44,026 nucleotides of DNA from Actinomycetota bacterium (GTDB lineage: Bacteria > Armatimonadota > SYMT01), in assembly GCA_005805375.1 (NCBI GenBank), contig SYMT01000317.1:1-44026 (forward strand). Direction: 5' to 3'. Both the position numbers and the translations under genes were made by a program. Under the pieces are notes generated by a model. It was not told the DNA's origin and searched no databases. It saw only the letters and a list, made by a program, of their open reading frames with translations. Numbering within the stretch: the first letter of the stretch is position 1; the number at the start of each line of letters is the position of its first letter. Of the stretch, positions 15,372-23,265 are shown one piece after another.

Positions 15372-15965
15372 TCAGGGAGAGAAAAGGCCCCAGGGCTTCA
15401 TCGGGACGGCGTCGGATGGCGGCTCCAGCCCGACGCGGCGCACATAGTCCGAAACGGCCTGCCGCGTGGTTGCAAATGCCAGTTCATCCCAGGGAAGCTC
15501 GGTCGGGGGGAACAGGCCCGCTTCGAGACTTTCGTCCATCGCCGCGAGTTCTCCGCCCACCACCACGCCGTGGTAGACCACCAGGACCACATGGCTCCCC
15601 GGGGGGTGGCTGTAGATGCCCAGCATGCCGTCCAGCCGTACGCGCACGTTTGCTTCCTCGAATGCCTCCCGGACGGCTGCCTCCTCGGGGTGTTCGCCCC
15701 GATCTACAAAACCGCCCGGGAACACCCAGGCCCCGTATGCCGGCTCGATCGCGCGGCGCAGGAGCACCAGGTGGTCGTCCACGGTTGCCACGACGCCCGC
15801 GGCGAGTTTCGGGTCCAGGTAGAACACGAAACCGCACTGGTCACAGCAAAGGCGGTCGGGCTCCGCCTCCTTGAGCTTCTTCCCGACCAGCGCGCCGCCG
15901 CACCGCGGGCAGTAGCGATAGCCGGGGTCGCCCTGATAAGAGGTGTGGTGCGGTACGGCCGTCAT
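15372..15965 (-). CDS. NUDIX hydrolase with N-terminal zinc ribbon
   Basis: This 197-residue protein has a zinc ribbon at residues 19-44 (CPRC and CDQC, Cys 19, 22, 41, 44). It precedes a NUDIX domain whose box GGFVDRGEHPEEAAVREAFEE (about 84-104) contains all metal-binding Glu residues. The Gly normally found two residues after EE is Asn here (EEANV). Zinc-ribbon NUDIX proteins resemble NADH pyrophosphatases and ADP-ribose or nucleotide-sugar pyrophosphatases. The NadC-type SQPWPFPxS motif of NADH pyrophosphatase is absent, so the substrate is open. Its ATG overlaps the stop of the TPR gene (ATGA), indicating translational coupling. Confidence 0.88.
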   Translation of the reverse strand: MTAVPHHTSYQGDPGYRYCPRCGGALVGKKLKEAEPDRLCCDQCGFVFYLDPKLAAGVVATVDDHLVLLRRAIEPAYGAWVFPGGFVDRGEHPEEAAVREAFEEANVRVRLDGMLGIYSHPPGSHVVLVVYHGVVVGGELAAMDESLEAGLFPPTELPWDELAFATTRQAVSDYVRRVGLEPPSDAVPMKPWGLFSP

Positions 15966-16969
15966 GGTGCTCCCGGAAAGAGTTCGCGCAGGAGTGCCCG
16001 GAAGGCCTGAGTCCGGCGCAGCGGAAAGAGTTCAGGATCACGGTCGCCCGGCGCGCCCGACAGGCCAACCCGCAGGGCCTGCCTCTCCTGCGGGTCGCGT
16101 TCGAGCTCCCAGGCGAGACGCAGGGCGGCCGAGGCCTCTTGTGCCAGTGCCTCGCGCCCGGCGACCGCCGGGACTCGCTTCAGTTTCTGCGCGAGGGCAC
16201 AGCCGATGTTGTAGTAACTCGACGCTGCGTACTTGCTGCGCGAGCGGGCTACGACGCGGTAATGCTCAATCGCCGAGTCGTAGTCCGACACGTCAAAGTA
16301 GGCCCAGGCAATCCGGTAGTGCCACTCCAGCCGCTCAAGGAAGGGAATGCCGGCCTCTTCTGCCTGGAGATACGTCTGGATGGCCTCTTCGGGACGGAGC
16401 AGTTTCCAGTAGGTTTGCGCCAGATCATTCAGGGCTCGCCACCGCGATGCGGACGGGGCGAGCCCTACCGCCTGCTCGTAGTACCGCCGGGCTCGCTCAT
16501 AGTCGGCCACCTGGTAATTTACCGCACCGAGCCGCAGAAGGATCGCAAAAGCACGGGGATAGCGCTTGTTCGCGGCCCGATAGACCAGGTGCGCTTCATC
16601 TTTTTGTCCGGCGTCCAGAAGGGCATCTCCGCGCGCCAGTTCACTTTGCAACAGGACCGGGGTTGGGTCCGCGGCCACGCGCCAGGCGAACACGTAGGCT
16701 GCCGTCAGGAAATTGAGCAGCAGAAAGCCGGTATAGAGGCTGAACCGGCGCGGCTTCTTCGAAGAAAGACCGTGGCGCACTCCCCACGCCACCAGCCCGA
16801 ACAGGGCGGCATAGGCCAGCGTCGCAAGCTGGAGGGGCAGCCGCATCAGGCCGTAAAACTTGTCGGCCGCCGCGAGGCAGGCGAAACCAATGCCCGTGGC
16901 CCCGAGGGCCACGGGTGCGAGAGCCCGGCTGAACGCCGGTTCGGGCGCCGGAGGAACCGTTACGCTCAA
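15962..16969 (-). CDS. Membrane-anchored TPR protein
   Basis: This 335-residue protein starts at TTG 16969 (read MSVTVPPAPEP), overlapping the stop of the preceding small gene (TTGA). Hydrophobic segments lie at about 18-35, 46-65 and 80-98, placing the rest on one side of the membrane. Residues 105-265 are tetratricopeptide-like helical pairs, with units such as ALLDAGQKDEAHLVYRAANK, VADYERARRYYEQAVGLAPS, LLRPEEAIQTYLQAEEAG and VSDYDSAIEHYRVVARS. TPR arrays bind partner proteins, so this is probably a scaffold. The partner is unknown. It belongs to a four-gene operon with the exported peptide upstream and the NUDIX and PhyH enzymes downstream. Confidence 0.8.
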   Translation of the reverse strand: MSVTVPPAPEPAFSRALAPVALGATGIGFACLAAADKFYGLMRLPLQLATLAYAALFGLVAWGVRHGLSSKKPRRFSLYTGFLLLNFLTAAYVFAWRVAADPTPVLLQSELARGDALLDAGQKDEAHLVYRAANKRYPRAFAILLRLGAVNYQVADYERARRYYEQAVGLAPSASRWRALNDLAQTYWKLLRPEEAIQTYLQAEEAGIPFLERLEWHYRIAWAYFDVSDYDSAIEHYRVVARSRSKYAASSYYNIGCALAQKLKRVPAVAGREALAQEASAALRLAWELERDPQERQALRVGLSGAPGDRDPELFPLRRTQAFRALLRELFPGAP

Positions 16970-17157
16970 GCCAGTCTTGGGTTAGCAGGTTTCGGCTTCG
17001 GCTTCTTGTCGTCGGGTTTCGGCGGATCCGGGGGCTTCGTGCGGCACAGAGCCGGCGTGCCGCCTGCACGCGGCGCTCCGCGTCCGGGAAGCCCTCCGCA
17101 GAGGCCCGCCGAACCCCAGACGATCAGGGCGACCAAGGCCACTCGATGGGTCCACAT
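16966..17157 (-). CDS. Small exported Pro/Lys-rich protein
   Basis: This 63-residue protein starts at ATG 17157 (MWTHRVALVALIVWGSAGLC), with AGGGGA six bases upstream. Longer upstream starts lack a binding site. A signal peptide covers about residues 1-22. The mature part is GLPGRGAPRAGGTPALC followed by a tail of PPDPPKPDDKKPKPKP. It has no recognisable domain. Its stop codon overlaps the start of the TPR membrane protein, so the two are probably made together. The cationic tail may interact with the cell wall or nucleic acid, which is inference. Confidence 0.55.
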   Translation of the reverse strand: MWTHRVALVALIVWGSAGLCGGLPGRGAPRAGGTPALCRTKPPDPPKPDDKKPKPKPANPRLA

Positions 17158-17188
17158 GGTATTTCCCCTCTGTTCCCGGTCATGGCTT

Positions 17189-17212
17189 GACTCTCTTGCT
17201 TGCTTGAGAGTC
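17189..17212. promoter_or_regulatory. Hairpin upstream of the small-protein/TPR operon
   Basis: GACTCTC and GAGAGTC form a perfect 7-bp stem around a TTGCTTGCTT loop containing tandem TGCT/TTGC units. It lies about 30 bp upstream of the ATG at 17157, in the short gap behind rex. It could be a leader hairpin or operator. No T-tract follows on the minus strand. Confidence 0.35.
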
Positions 17213-17277
17213 TGGACCCCACGCCGGCGGATGGGTTCCACATACATATTCGTAGACGAGGCTCCGGTCCGCAAGGG

Positions 17278-17919
17278 TCAACCCTTTTCCGGCTGGTGGT
17301 GGACAAGGTGCGACAGAATCGCCAACTCGCAGATGAAACAGACCTCGCGCACCGAGACCTGGGGCGGGAGCCGCAGCTTCGTGGGCGCGAAGTTGATGAG
17401 CCCCACGATGCCGGCCGCTACCAGACGATCCGCCACACCCTGAGCGTCCCAGGCCGGCACCGCGAGAATGCCGATGCGCGCGCCAACCGATGCGGCGATC
17501 TCTTCCAGGCGCTCCATGTCCAGCACTACGTGATTGCGGATCGCAGCACCGATCTTGTCGGGGTCCTTGTCGAAGACCGCCGCGATCCGGAACCGGTAGA
17601 AGTGCCAGCCGGGATACGCGATGAGCGCCGACCCGAGGTGCCCGGCGCCGACCAGCAGCACCTGCTGCTCCTCATCAATGTTCAGGAGCCGGGCGATTCG
17701 CTCCCGCAATTCGGTGACCCGGTAGCCGATCCCACGCTTGCCGAACTCGCCGAAGTAGGACAGGTCCTTGCGAAACTGTGCGGCGGTAACGCCCGTGTGG
17801 CGCTCCATGTCCTGCGACGACACGGATGCGGTCCCCTCTTCCTCCAGTTGGCGGAGGCAGCGAATGTAGGTTGAGAGCCGCTCCAGGGCAGGCAGCGGCA
17901 CACGGGGTTCTCCACTCAA
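17278..17919 (-). CDS. rex: Redox-sensing transcriptional repressor Rex
   Basis: This 213-residue protein is full-length for the family. Residues 1-80 are the winged-helix DNA-binding domain (PLPALERLSTYIRCLRQLEEE, then SSQDMERHTGVTAAQFRKD and LSYFGEFGKRGIGY). Residues 85-200 are a Rossmann domain with VLLVGAGHLGSAL. C-terminal residues around INFAPTKLRLPPQVSVREV complete it. Rex dimers bind NADH or NAD and release DNA when the NADH/NAD ratio rises, controlling respiratory and fermentative genes. It is the last gene of a tight three-gene set with polyprenyl synthase and moaC (3-bp gaps). No clear Rex operator was found nearby by eye. Confidence 0.93.
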   Translation of the reverse strand: MSGEPRVPLPALERLSTYIRCLRQLEEEGTASVSSQDMERHTGVTAAQFRKDLSYFGEFGKRGIGYRVTELRERIARLLNIDEEQQVLLVGAGHLGSALIAYPGWHFYRFRIAAVFDKDPDKIGAAIRNHVVLDMERLEEIAASVGARIGILAVPAWDAQGVADRLVAAGIVGLINFAPTKLRLPPQVSVREVCFICELAILSHLVHHQPEKG

Positions 17920-17922
17920 ACG

Positions 17923-18402
17923 CTACGTCTCCGGCGCCTCGGACCAGTCCGACTTGCCCCCTTGCTTCTTCGTCACCCGAATGCCTTCCAGGATCATCCC
18001 ACGGTCCACCGCCTTACACATGTCGTAGACGGTCAGGGCCGCGGTGGACACTGCGGTGAGCGCCTCCATCTCCGCTCCGGTCTTCCCGACTGTTGTGACG
18101 GATGCGCTCACCGAGACGCCATCGGGTCGCGTCTCGAGGTGAACCTGCACGTCCATCAGGAGCAGCGGGTGGCACATCGGGATCAGTTCGGAGGTCCGCT
18201 TCGCGCCGAGAATCCCTGCTACTTTCGCCACAGTCAGGACATCACCCTTGGCGATGCCGTTCTCCCGGATGAGCGCCACTGTTTCCGGGCACATGCGCAC
18301 AAAGCCTTCCGCCTGTGCGATCCGGCGCGTATCGGGCTTGCCGGAGACGTCTACCATCCGGGCCTGCCCTTCGGCATCTACGTGGGTGAGCGCACTGGAC
18401 AT
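17923..18402 (-). CDS. moaC: Cyclic pyranopterin monophosphate synthase MoaC
   Basis: This 159-residue protein is the normal length. It converts the 3',8-cyclo-GTP made by MoaA to cyclic pyranopterin monophosphate, the first stable intermediate of molybdenum cofactor synthesis. Hallmarks are [66 protein letters not shown] and the active-site stretch [11 protein letters not shown]. No other moa genes lie in the window. The gene is squeezed between the polyprenyl synthase (3 bp upstream) and rex (3 bp downstream), so expression probably follows the quinone and redox theme of its neighbours. Confidence 0.95.
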   Translation of the reverse strand: MSSALTHVDAEGQARMVDVSGKPDTRRIAQAEGFVRMCPETVALIRENGIAKGDVLTVAKVAGILGAKRTSELIPMCHPLLLMDVQVHLETRPDGVSVSASVTTVGKTGAEMEALTAVSTAALTVYDMCKAVDRGMILEGIRVTKKQGGKSDWSEAPET

Positions 18403-18405
18403 CGG

Positions 18406-19395
18406 CTAGTGGATCCGCTCCACGACCTGCTCGGAGAGAGCCACCAGGCCGTCCCGTGCCGGGCCCGGAGGCACCGTCTCCAGATCGCGCCGGGCCTCCT
18501 CCACCAACTGCCGGGCCCGTTCCCGCGCGCGGTCGAACCCGCCGGCGGCCTCAATGATCCGGGTGGCTCGGTCAACGTCGTCCCGAGTCAGGGCGCTGCT
18601 TTTCGCACAGAGTTGCTGCAACAATTCCCGGTCTTCCGGGGCGGCATGTTCGAGTGCGTAGATCAGCGGCAGCGTCACCTTCCCTTCGCGAAAGTCTCCG
18701 CCGACGGGCTTCCCCAGGACCGTCTCGTCACCGAGGAAATCGAGGATGTCGTCCTGGATCTGGAAGGCCATTCCGACGTGGTAGCCGAAATCGGCCAACC
18801 GCTCCACACAGGCCGGGTCGCGCCCGGCCACGAGACACCCCAGGCGGCAGCAGAGCGACATCAGCACAGCAGTCTTGCACTCGATGATCGTGTCGTAGAC
18901 CGACTCGCCGGCGCTGGTATCGCCTCGCGTGCACAGTTGCAGCACTTCGCCTTCACACATGCGGGCGATGGTTTCCGCGAGCAGCGTCCAGAGCCGCCGG
19001 TCCGGTTCGCCCGCCACAATGCGGAAAGCCCGGACGACCAGGAAGTCCCCCATCAGCACCGAGGCGGGATTTCCATAGTGAAAACGCGCCGACTCGCGCC
19101 CTCGCCGGCTGTCGCTCTCGTCCACCACGTCGTCGTGTACCAGGGTCGCCGTATGGATCAGTTCGCACGCGGCTGCGACTCCTACCGCCCGGCCGTTGTG
19201 CGCGCCCGCCGCCGCCGCGGACAGAAGCGCCAGTTGCGGGCGCAAACGCTTGCCCCCGGCCGATACGGTATGGTGTGCTGCTTCCTGAAGCAACTCCACT
19301 TCGGACCGGCAGGAATCTCGGAGAATCGCTTCGACCTGTGCCAGTTCGTGGCGGACCAGATCCGCCGGGTCCGTCCGTGGCGCTGTCTGCGTCAT
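18406..19395 (-). CDS. Polyprenyl diphosphate synthase
   Basis: This 329-residue trans-isoprenyl diphosphate synthase is cytoplasmic. The first Asp-rich motif is DDVVD (residues 88-92) in CELIHTATLVHDDVVDESD. The second is DDILD (215-219) in GMAFQIQDDILDFLGD. GGKRLRP (about 47-53) binds diphosphate. These enzymes add isopentenyl diphosphate units to make the C30-C50 side chain of menaquinone or ubiquinone. The small residues before the first Asp-rich motif favour a long-chain (heptaprenyl to decaprenyl) product over farnesyl or geranylgeranyl, but exact length is not predictable. It heads the operon continuing into moaC and rex, consistent with respiratory quinone supply. Confidence 0.9.
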   Translation of the reverse strand: MTQTAPRTDPADLVRHELAQVEAILRDSCRSEVELLQEAAHHTVSAGGKRLRPQLALLSAAAAGAHNGRAVGVAAACELIHTATLVHDDVVDESDSRRGRESARFHYGNPASVLMGDFLVVRAFRIVAGEPDRRLWTLLAETIARMCEGEVLQLCTRGDTSAGESVYDTIIECKTAVLMSLCCRLGCLVAGRDPACVERLADFGYHVGMAFQIQDDILDFLGDETVLGKPVGGDFREGKVTLPLIYALEHAAPEDRELLQQLCAKSSALTRDDVDRATRIIEAAGGFDRARERARQLVEEARRDLETVPPGPARDGLVALSEQVVERIH

Positions 19396-19521
19396 GCCTG
19401 CTCCCTGTGTTTCCGAAGTGAGCCTGGCCTGTATCGCCCCGCTGTCCTTCTTCGGAACCGCCCTTCGCCCACGATCCGGGAGAACCCATCCGGCGCAACG
19501 ACACCGCCGGCAAACCGAATG

Positions 19522-19544
19522 GGGGTAACCGGGAGGGTTACCCC
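19522..19544. repeat. Perfect palindrome GGGGTAACC-GGGAG-GGTTACCCC
   Basis: A 9-bp perfect stem with a 5-base loop lies in the gap between the ketopantoate-reductase-like gene and the polyprenyl synthase gene. It could terminate the upstream minus-strand unit, but no T-tract follows. A dispersed palindrome or operator is equally possible. Confidence 0.45.
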
Positions 19545-19591
19545 TACGTTATATCGCCCGATTCCGTCCCTGATCGCCGGCCCCTCTCGTG

Positions 19592-20572
19592 TCACGCCGG
19601 GGTCCCTCGCAGGGTACGGTCCAGGAGGCTCACGCAGGCGTAGACCGTTCGGAGATGCGGCAGGTCGAGCCCCAGCAGTTCCCCCAGTTCGACCACGGCC
19701 CCAATGAGCGCCTCCACCTCCAGCGGTCGCCCGCTTTCCACATCTTGCAGCATGGAGGAACGGTGTGCTCCGACCCCCTCGGCGCCCGCCAGGCGCTGAT
19801 CCACCGAGATGTCCGGCTCGATCCCCAGGCTCTGGGCGACCGCCGCGGCCTCCAGCATCATCGCGCGGGTGACGGGTCGGACATGTGTGTCGGTGGCGAT
19901 GGCGATCAGGGTAGCGCGGGTAAGCGCGCTGAGTGGGTTCATCGCCACGTTGCCCAGCAGCTTGGTCCAGATCTCGCTGCGGATGCGGCGGCTCACCCGG
20001 CTTTTCAGGCCGGCGCGGGTGAGCACCGCGGCGAGCGCCGACGCCCGTTCCGTGCGTTCGCCGTCCAGTTCTCCCAGCGTAAACCGGTTCCCCTCCACGT
20101 GCTCGATGACCCCGGGCGCCGTCAGTCGCGTCGCGGGCCAGACCACGCATCCGAGGAGGCGCTCGGCCGGCAGGCAGGCGCTGAGCGTCCCATCCGGGTC
20201 CAGACACTGCAGGCGCCTCCCCTCGAAGTGCCCTCCGTGCTTCTGGAAATACCACCAGGGGATCCCGTTCTGCGCAGGCACGATGACCGCGGCGGGATTC
20301 AGGCAATCCCGCAGGCGCGGGGCGATGCCGGGAATGGCATGTGCTTTCAACGTCAGGATGCAGACATCAGCGTCGCCGAGGGTGGACCAGTCATCGGTGC
20401 AGCGGGGCGCGGCCCGCCACTCGCCCCCGCGATCGTGGACGCGGACTCCGTGCGCCTGCATCGCCGCAAGATGCGGTCCGCGTGCGACGAGCGTGACGTC
20501 CTCGCCTGCGCGCGCAAGCAGAGCGCCGACATATCCGCCGGTGGCTCCCGCCCCGACGACGGCCAGCTTCAC
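19592..20572 (-). CDS. panE: 2-dehydropantoate 2-reductase family protein
   Basis: This 326-residue protein is of the ketopantoate reductase family, which makes pantoate for coenzyme A using NADPH. The N-terminal Rossmann motif is KLAVVGAGATGGYVGALLA (GxGxxG at about 7-12). VCILTLKAHAIP and PAQNGIPWWYF match the family. The C-terminal helical domain contains the active-site Lys and Asn in EIWTKLLGNVAMNPLSALTRA. The start is GTG 20572, overlapping the stop of the CoA ligase gene (GTGA). Many proteins with this fold reduce other 2-oxo acids. Coupling to an acyl-CoA ligase leaves open a role outside pantothenate synthesis, so the symbol is provisional. Confidence 0.78.
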   Translation of the reverse strand: MKLAVVGAGATGGYVGALLARAGEDVTLVARGPHLAAMQAHGVRVHDRGGEWRAAPRCTDDWSTLGDADVCILTLKAHAIPGIAPRLRDCLNPAAVIVPAQNGIPWWYFQKHGGHFEGRRLQCLDPDGTLSACLPAERLLGCVVWPATRLTAPGVIEHVEGNRFTLGELDGERTERASALAAVLTRAGLKSRVSRRIRSEIWTKLLGNVAMNPLSALTRATLIAIATDTHVRPVTRAMMLEAAAVAQSLGIEPDISVDQRLAGAEGVGAHRSSMLQDVESGRPLEVEALIGAVVELGELLGLDLPHLRTVYACVSLLDRTLRGTPA

Positions 20573-22068
20573 GAACCGCCTCCAAACGCCGCGGCGACAT
20601 GGCGGCGCTGCACCTTGCCGGTGGCGGTGCGCGGGATCGCCTCAACGACGTAGATCTTCTTCGGGCACTTGAAATCCGCCAGGTGCTCCCGGCAAAAGCG
20701 TTGGAGCTCCGCTTCCGTGGCCGGCGACGACAGCACGACGGCCGCCGCTACCTCTTCTCCCCAGACCGGGTGGGCCGCCCCGAACGAAACCGCCTCGGCC
20801 ACAGCCGGGTGCTGAAGCAGGAGTTCGTCCACTTCGCGCGGAGAGATTTTCTCCCCGCCCCGGTTGATGAGTTCCTTGATCCGTCCCAGCAGAGTCAGGT
20901 ATCCCTCTGCGTCGAGCGAACCGAGGTCGCCGGTGCGGAACCAGCCCTTGGTGAAGCCGGCCGCATTCGCCTCGGCGTTGTTCTCGTAACCGAGGGTCAC
21001 GTTCGGCCCCTGGATCACCACCTCGCCCGTGACGCCGGTCGCCAGCAGGTTGCCCGGCTCGTCCATAATGGCCACGGCGACACCGGTCCCCTGCCCGACC
21101 GAACCGGGGATCCGGCGGCCCGGCGGCAGCGGGTTGGACGCCATCTGGTGCGATGCCTCGGTCATTCCATAGGCTTCGAGCACCGGGATGCCGAGGCGTT
21201 CCTCCAGTTGGAGCATCGTGTCGGGCGGCAAAGCGGAACTGCAGGAGCGGGCAAAGCGGAGTGTCGCGGCCCCCTTCGGTCTTTCCCCGTCCTTCAGCCG
21301 CGAGAGCAGCAGTTGATGGATGGTCGGTACCGCCGAATACCAGGTGGCGCCGAATTCCTCGGCCACCGGCCAGAACCGCAGCGGATGGAAGCGCGCGGGG
21401 GCGACCACCACCCCACCGGATCCGAGCGTGCTGAGCGTCGAGGCGAGGAGGCCGTGTACGTGGAACAACGGCATCACGCAGAGCGAGACGTCGGACGGAC
21501 CGAGCGCATAGGTGGCGATGATGTTCCCGATGGATGCCGCGAGATTGGCGTGCGTCAGGGGCACCCGCTTCGGACGGCTGGTGGTGCCGCTCGTGTGCAG
21601 AATGAGCGCCACATCATCGGGGGCCGGCTCGCCCGCTTCCCCTGCCGGCAGAGGCTTGCCGTCGTGCTCCAGCAGGAACCCATGCGTCGGGTCCATCGAA
21701 GCCTCCAGTAGCAGCGTATCGGACAGCCGTGCGGCCCGGGCCGCCTCCGCATCCCCCTTCGGTACGATCATCACGCGCGCGCTGGTGTCCTCCAGATAGA
21801 AGCGGAATTCCTCTTCGGTGTAGCCCGGGTTGAGCGGCGCGGCGGTAGCGGCCAGCGCCGCGCCGAGGAACCCGATCACCGCCTCCGCCCCGTTCGGGAG
21901 CACCAGCGCCACCCGATCCGTGCGGCTTACCCCAACCCCTGCGAGCGCATCCGCCGTCCGCCGCACCTGCTCCCGGAGCTCGGCATAAGTAAGGCGGGCG
22001 CGCTCCGGGGCGATCAGCGCCGCGTCTCCATCCGCCCCTGCGGCCAGCGCGCTCCACAGCGTGTTCAT
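20569..22068 (-). CDS. Acyl-CoA synthetase resembling oxalate-CoA ligase
   Basis: This 499-residue ANL-superfamily AMP-forming ligase starts at ATG 22068, with AGGAG eight bases upstream. A GTG nine bases earlier is too close to that site. ATP-binding LILHTSGTTSRPKRVPLTHA, YGMTEASHQMASNPLPPG, GWFRTGDLG, a GRIKELINRGGEKISPREVD hinge and the catalytic Lys in TATGKVQRR are all present. The segments MPLFHVHGLLASTLSTLGSG and SCSSALPPDTM, followed by the MTEASHQMASNPLP motif, are closest to fungal and plant oxalate-CoA ligases (Pcs60/AAE3 group), among the families I know. It activates a small carboxylic acid to its CoA ester. Oxalate is a reasonable guess, not a proof. It is translationally coupled to the reductase gene downstream. 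Confidence 0.82.
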   Translation of the reverse strand: MNTLWSALAAGADGDAALIAPERARLTYAELREQVRRTADALAGVGVSRTDRVALVLPNGAEAVIGFLGAALAATAAPLNPGYTEEEFRFYLEDTSARVMIVPKGDAEAARAARLSDTLLLEASMDPTHGFLLEHDGKPLPAGEAGEPAPDDVALILHTSGTTSRPKRVPLTHANLAASIGNIIATYALGPSDVSLCVMPLFHVHGLLASTLSTLGSGGVVVAPARFHPLRFWPVAEEFGATWYSAVPTIHQLLLSRLKDGERPKGAATLRFARSCSSALPPDTMLQLEERLGIPVLEAYGMTEASHQMASNPLPPGRRIPGSVGQGTGVAVAIMDEPGNLLATGVTGEVVIQGPNVTLGYENNAEANAAGFTKGWFRTGDLGSLDAEGYLTLLGRIKELINRGGEKISPREVDELLLQHPAVAEAVSFGAAHPVWGEEVAAAVVLSSPATEAELQRFCREHLADFKCPKKIYVVEAIPRTATGKVQRRHVAAAFGGGS

Positions 22069-22547
22069 TCCGTACACTCCTGGGGCCAGCCACTGCGGAT
22101 TGCCCCTCGCACATCATCCCCGCTAAAGTTGGCGATCCTTGCCCAACGTTCCTCTACGCCCCTCGCCGCCGAGTTGCAGAACCCGACCCGATGCGCACAG
22201 TAAGATCCGCAGCACGGTCCGATACCTGATGGTTGGCGTACTGGCGTGGCCGAAAAGAGGTTGCGAGGCGGATCTCGGCGAACCTGATCCGGAATGCTCG
22301 GGTCGGGTTCGGCGCCGTGGGTCCGCAGGAAGTTCGTCAGCTTGTCCCAGGTGAGCCGACCTGCGGCGGTTTCCCCGTTCGGCCCCGGCCCGCGTGCGAA
22401 CGTGCATTGTGGAAACGGGGTACGCCCGACGATTGGCATTGTAGCTCCTGCGCCGAGCACGGCCCGTCGCCGGTGGCGCCTGCATTTTGTCTGAGTCTCT
22501 TGTGCATTTTGCAATTCCGGACCCACGCTGTCCGGTTCGAGCGACCG
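22069..22547. other. 479-bp divergent intergenic region
   Basis: This lies between the divergent CoA-ligase and Tudor-like genes. No convincing gene is seen, since the open frames crossing it have no domain or good start. The last 70 bases are locally AT-richer and contain TGCATTTTG twice (near 22482 and 22503). A weak promoter pair, TTGTCT and TGCAAT, may serve the plus-strand gene. Confidence 0.5.
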
Positions 22548-23204
22548 ATGCCGTCACTACAACTGAGTACGGAAGAATTCACCGCCACCCTCCAACGGGC
22601 ACGCGAGATTGCGGGCGTTGACCCCTCCACTACGGCAGGGGACGATCTCGAGCTGTACGTTCAGGCAGCCGACGAGGTCGGGATTCCGCGCGAAGCCCTG
22701 CTGCAGGCCCTGCAGGAACGCCAATCGGTCATCGGGATCCAGGTCGCGGTGGGTGACACCGTGTTCGCACCGTCGCTGGATGGGTACTGGTATCCGGCCG
22801 AGGTCCTGGCGGCGGCTGGTCCCACGGCGTCGGTGCGGTTCCGAAGTGGCGGTGAGCACACCTGCGCCGCAGCCGACCTGCGTTCTCTCAGTCTCGTGCC
22901 GGGACGGCGTCTGGAGGCGAAGTGGAAGGATTGGGGCTGGGCGGCCTCCCGGATCGTTTCGTGCGATCCGAAAACAGGCAAGGTGGTGGTTTCCGATTGG
23001 TCCGGACAGGAAGCGAAGATCAGCGTGAATGACCTGCGCCTGGAAGCCAGAGCGGCAAAGCCGGAGTCGGTTCAGGCACAGGCGGCGCTGCTGATGCCGC
23101 GGGCACTGGCGGCACGCTGGGGGGCGGCTGCGGCGGTCGCGGGAGTGCTGGCCGGAGCGGCGCTGCACCACTTCTTGCCGTTTCTCTTCCCATTCTTGCG
23201 GTAG
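22548..23204 (+). CDS. Tail-anchored protein with two Tudor-like domains
   Basis: This 218-residue protein starts at ATG 22548 (MPSLQLSTEEFTATLQRARE). Residues 5-60 are helical and end in ELYVQAADEVGIPREALLQA, a small helical module I recall at the N-terminus of other bacterial membrane proteins. Residues 65-115 (VGDTVFAPSLDGYWYPAEVL, then SVRFRSGGEHTC) and 118-166 (GRRLEAKWKDWGWAASRIVS, then VVVSDWSGQEAKI) are two consecutive small beta-barrels of Tudor/agenet type, each with the aromatic YWYPA or WGWAA pattern. A single hydrophobic segment at the extreme C-terminus (192-218) should anchor it with the domains in the cytoplasm. Partner and function are unknown. Bacterial membrane-anchored tandem Tudor-like proteins are uncommon. 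Confidence 0.65.
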   Translation: MPSLQLSTEEFTATLQRAREIAGVDPSTTAGDDLELYVQAADEVGIPREALLQALQERQSVIGIQVAVGDTVFAPSLDGYWYPAEVLAAAGPTASVRFRSGGEHTCAAADLRSLSLVPGRRLEAKWKDWGWAASRIVSCDPKTGKVVVSDWSGQEAKISVNDLRLEARAAKPESVQAQAALLMPRALAARWGAAAAVAGVLAGAALHHFLPFLFPFLR

Positions 23205-23265
23205 CCGCCGGAGATGGGATCCCCGGATCGGGAACACTGGATTGCCGTTGAGGACAACCACTACG

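Noticed and set aside
22123-22557. Minus-strand frames between the CoA ligase and Tudor-like genes
   Set aside because: They are divergent to both genes, have no recognisable domain and no good start, and are best treated as spacer.
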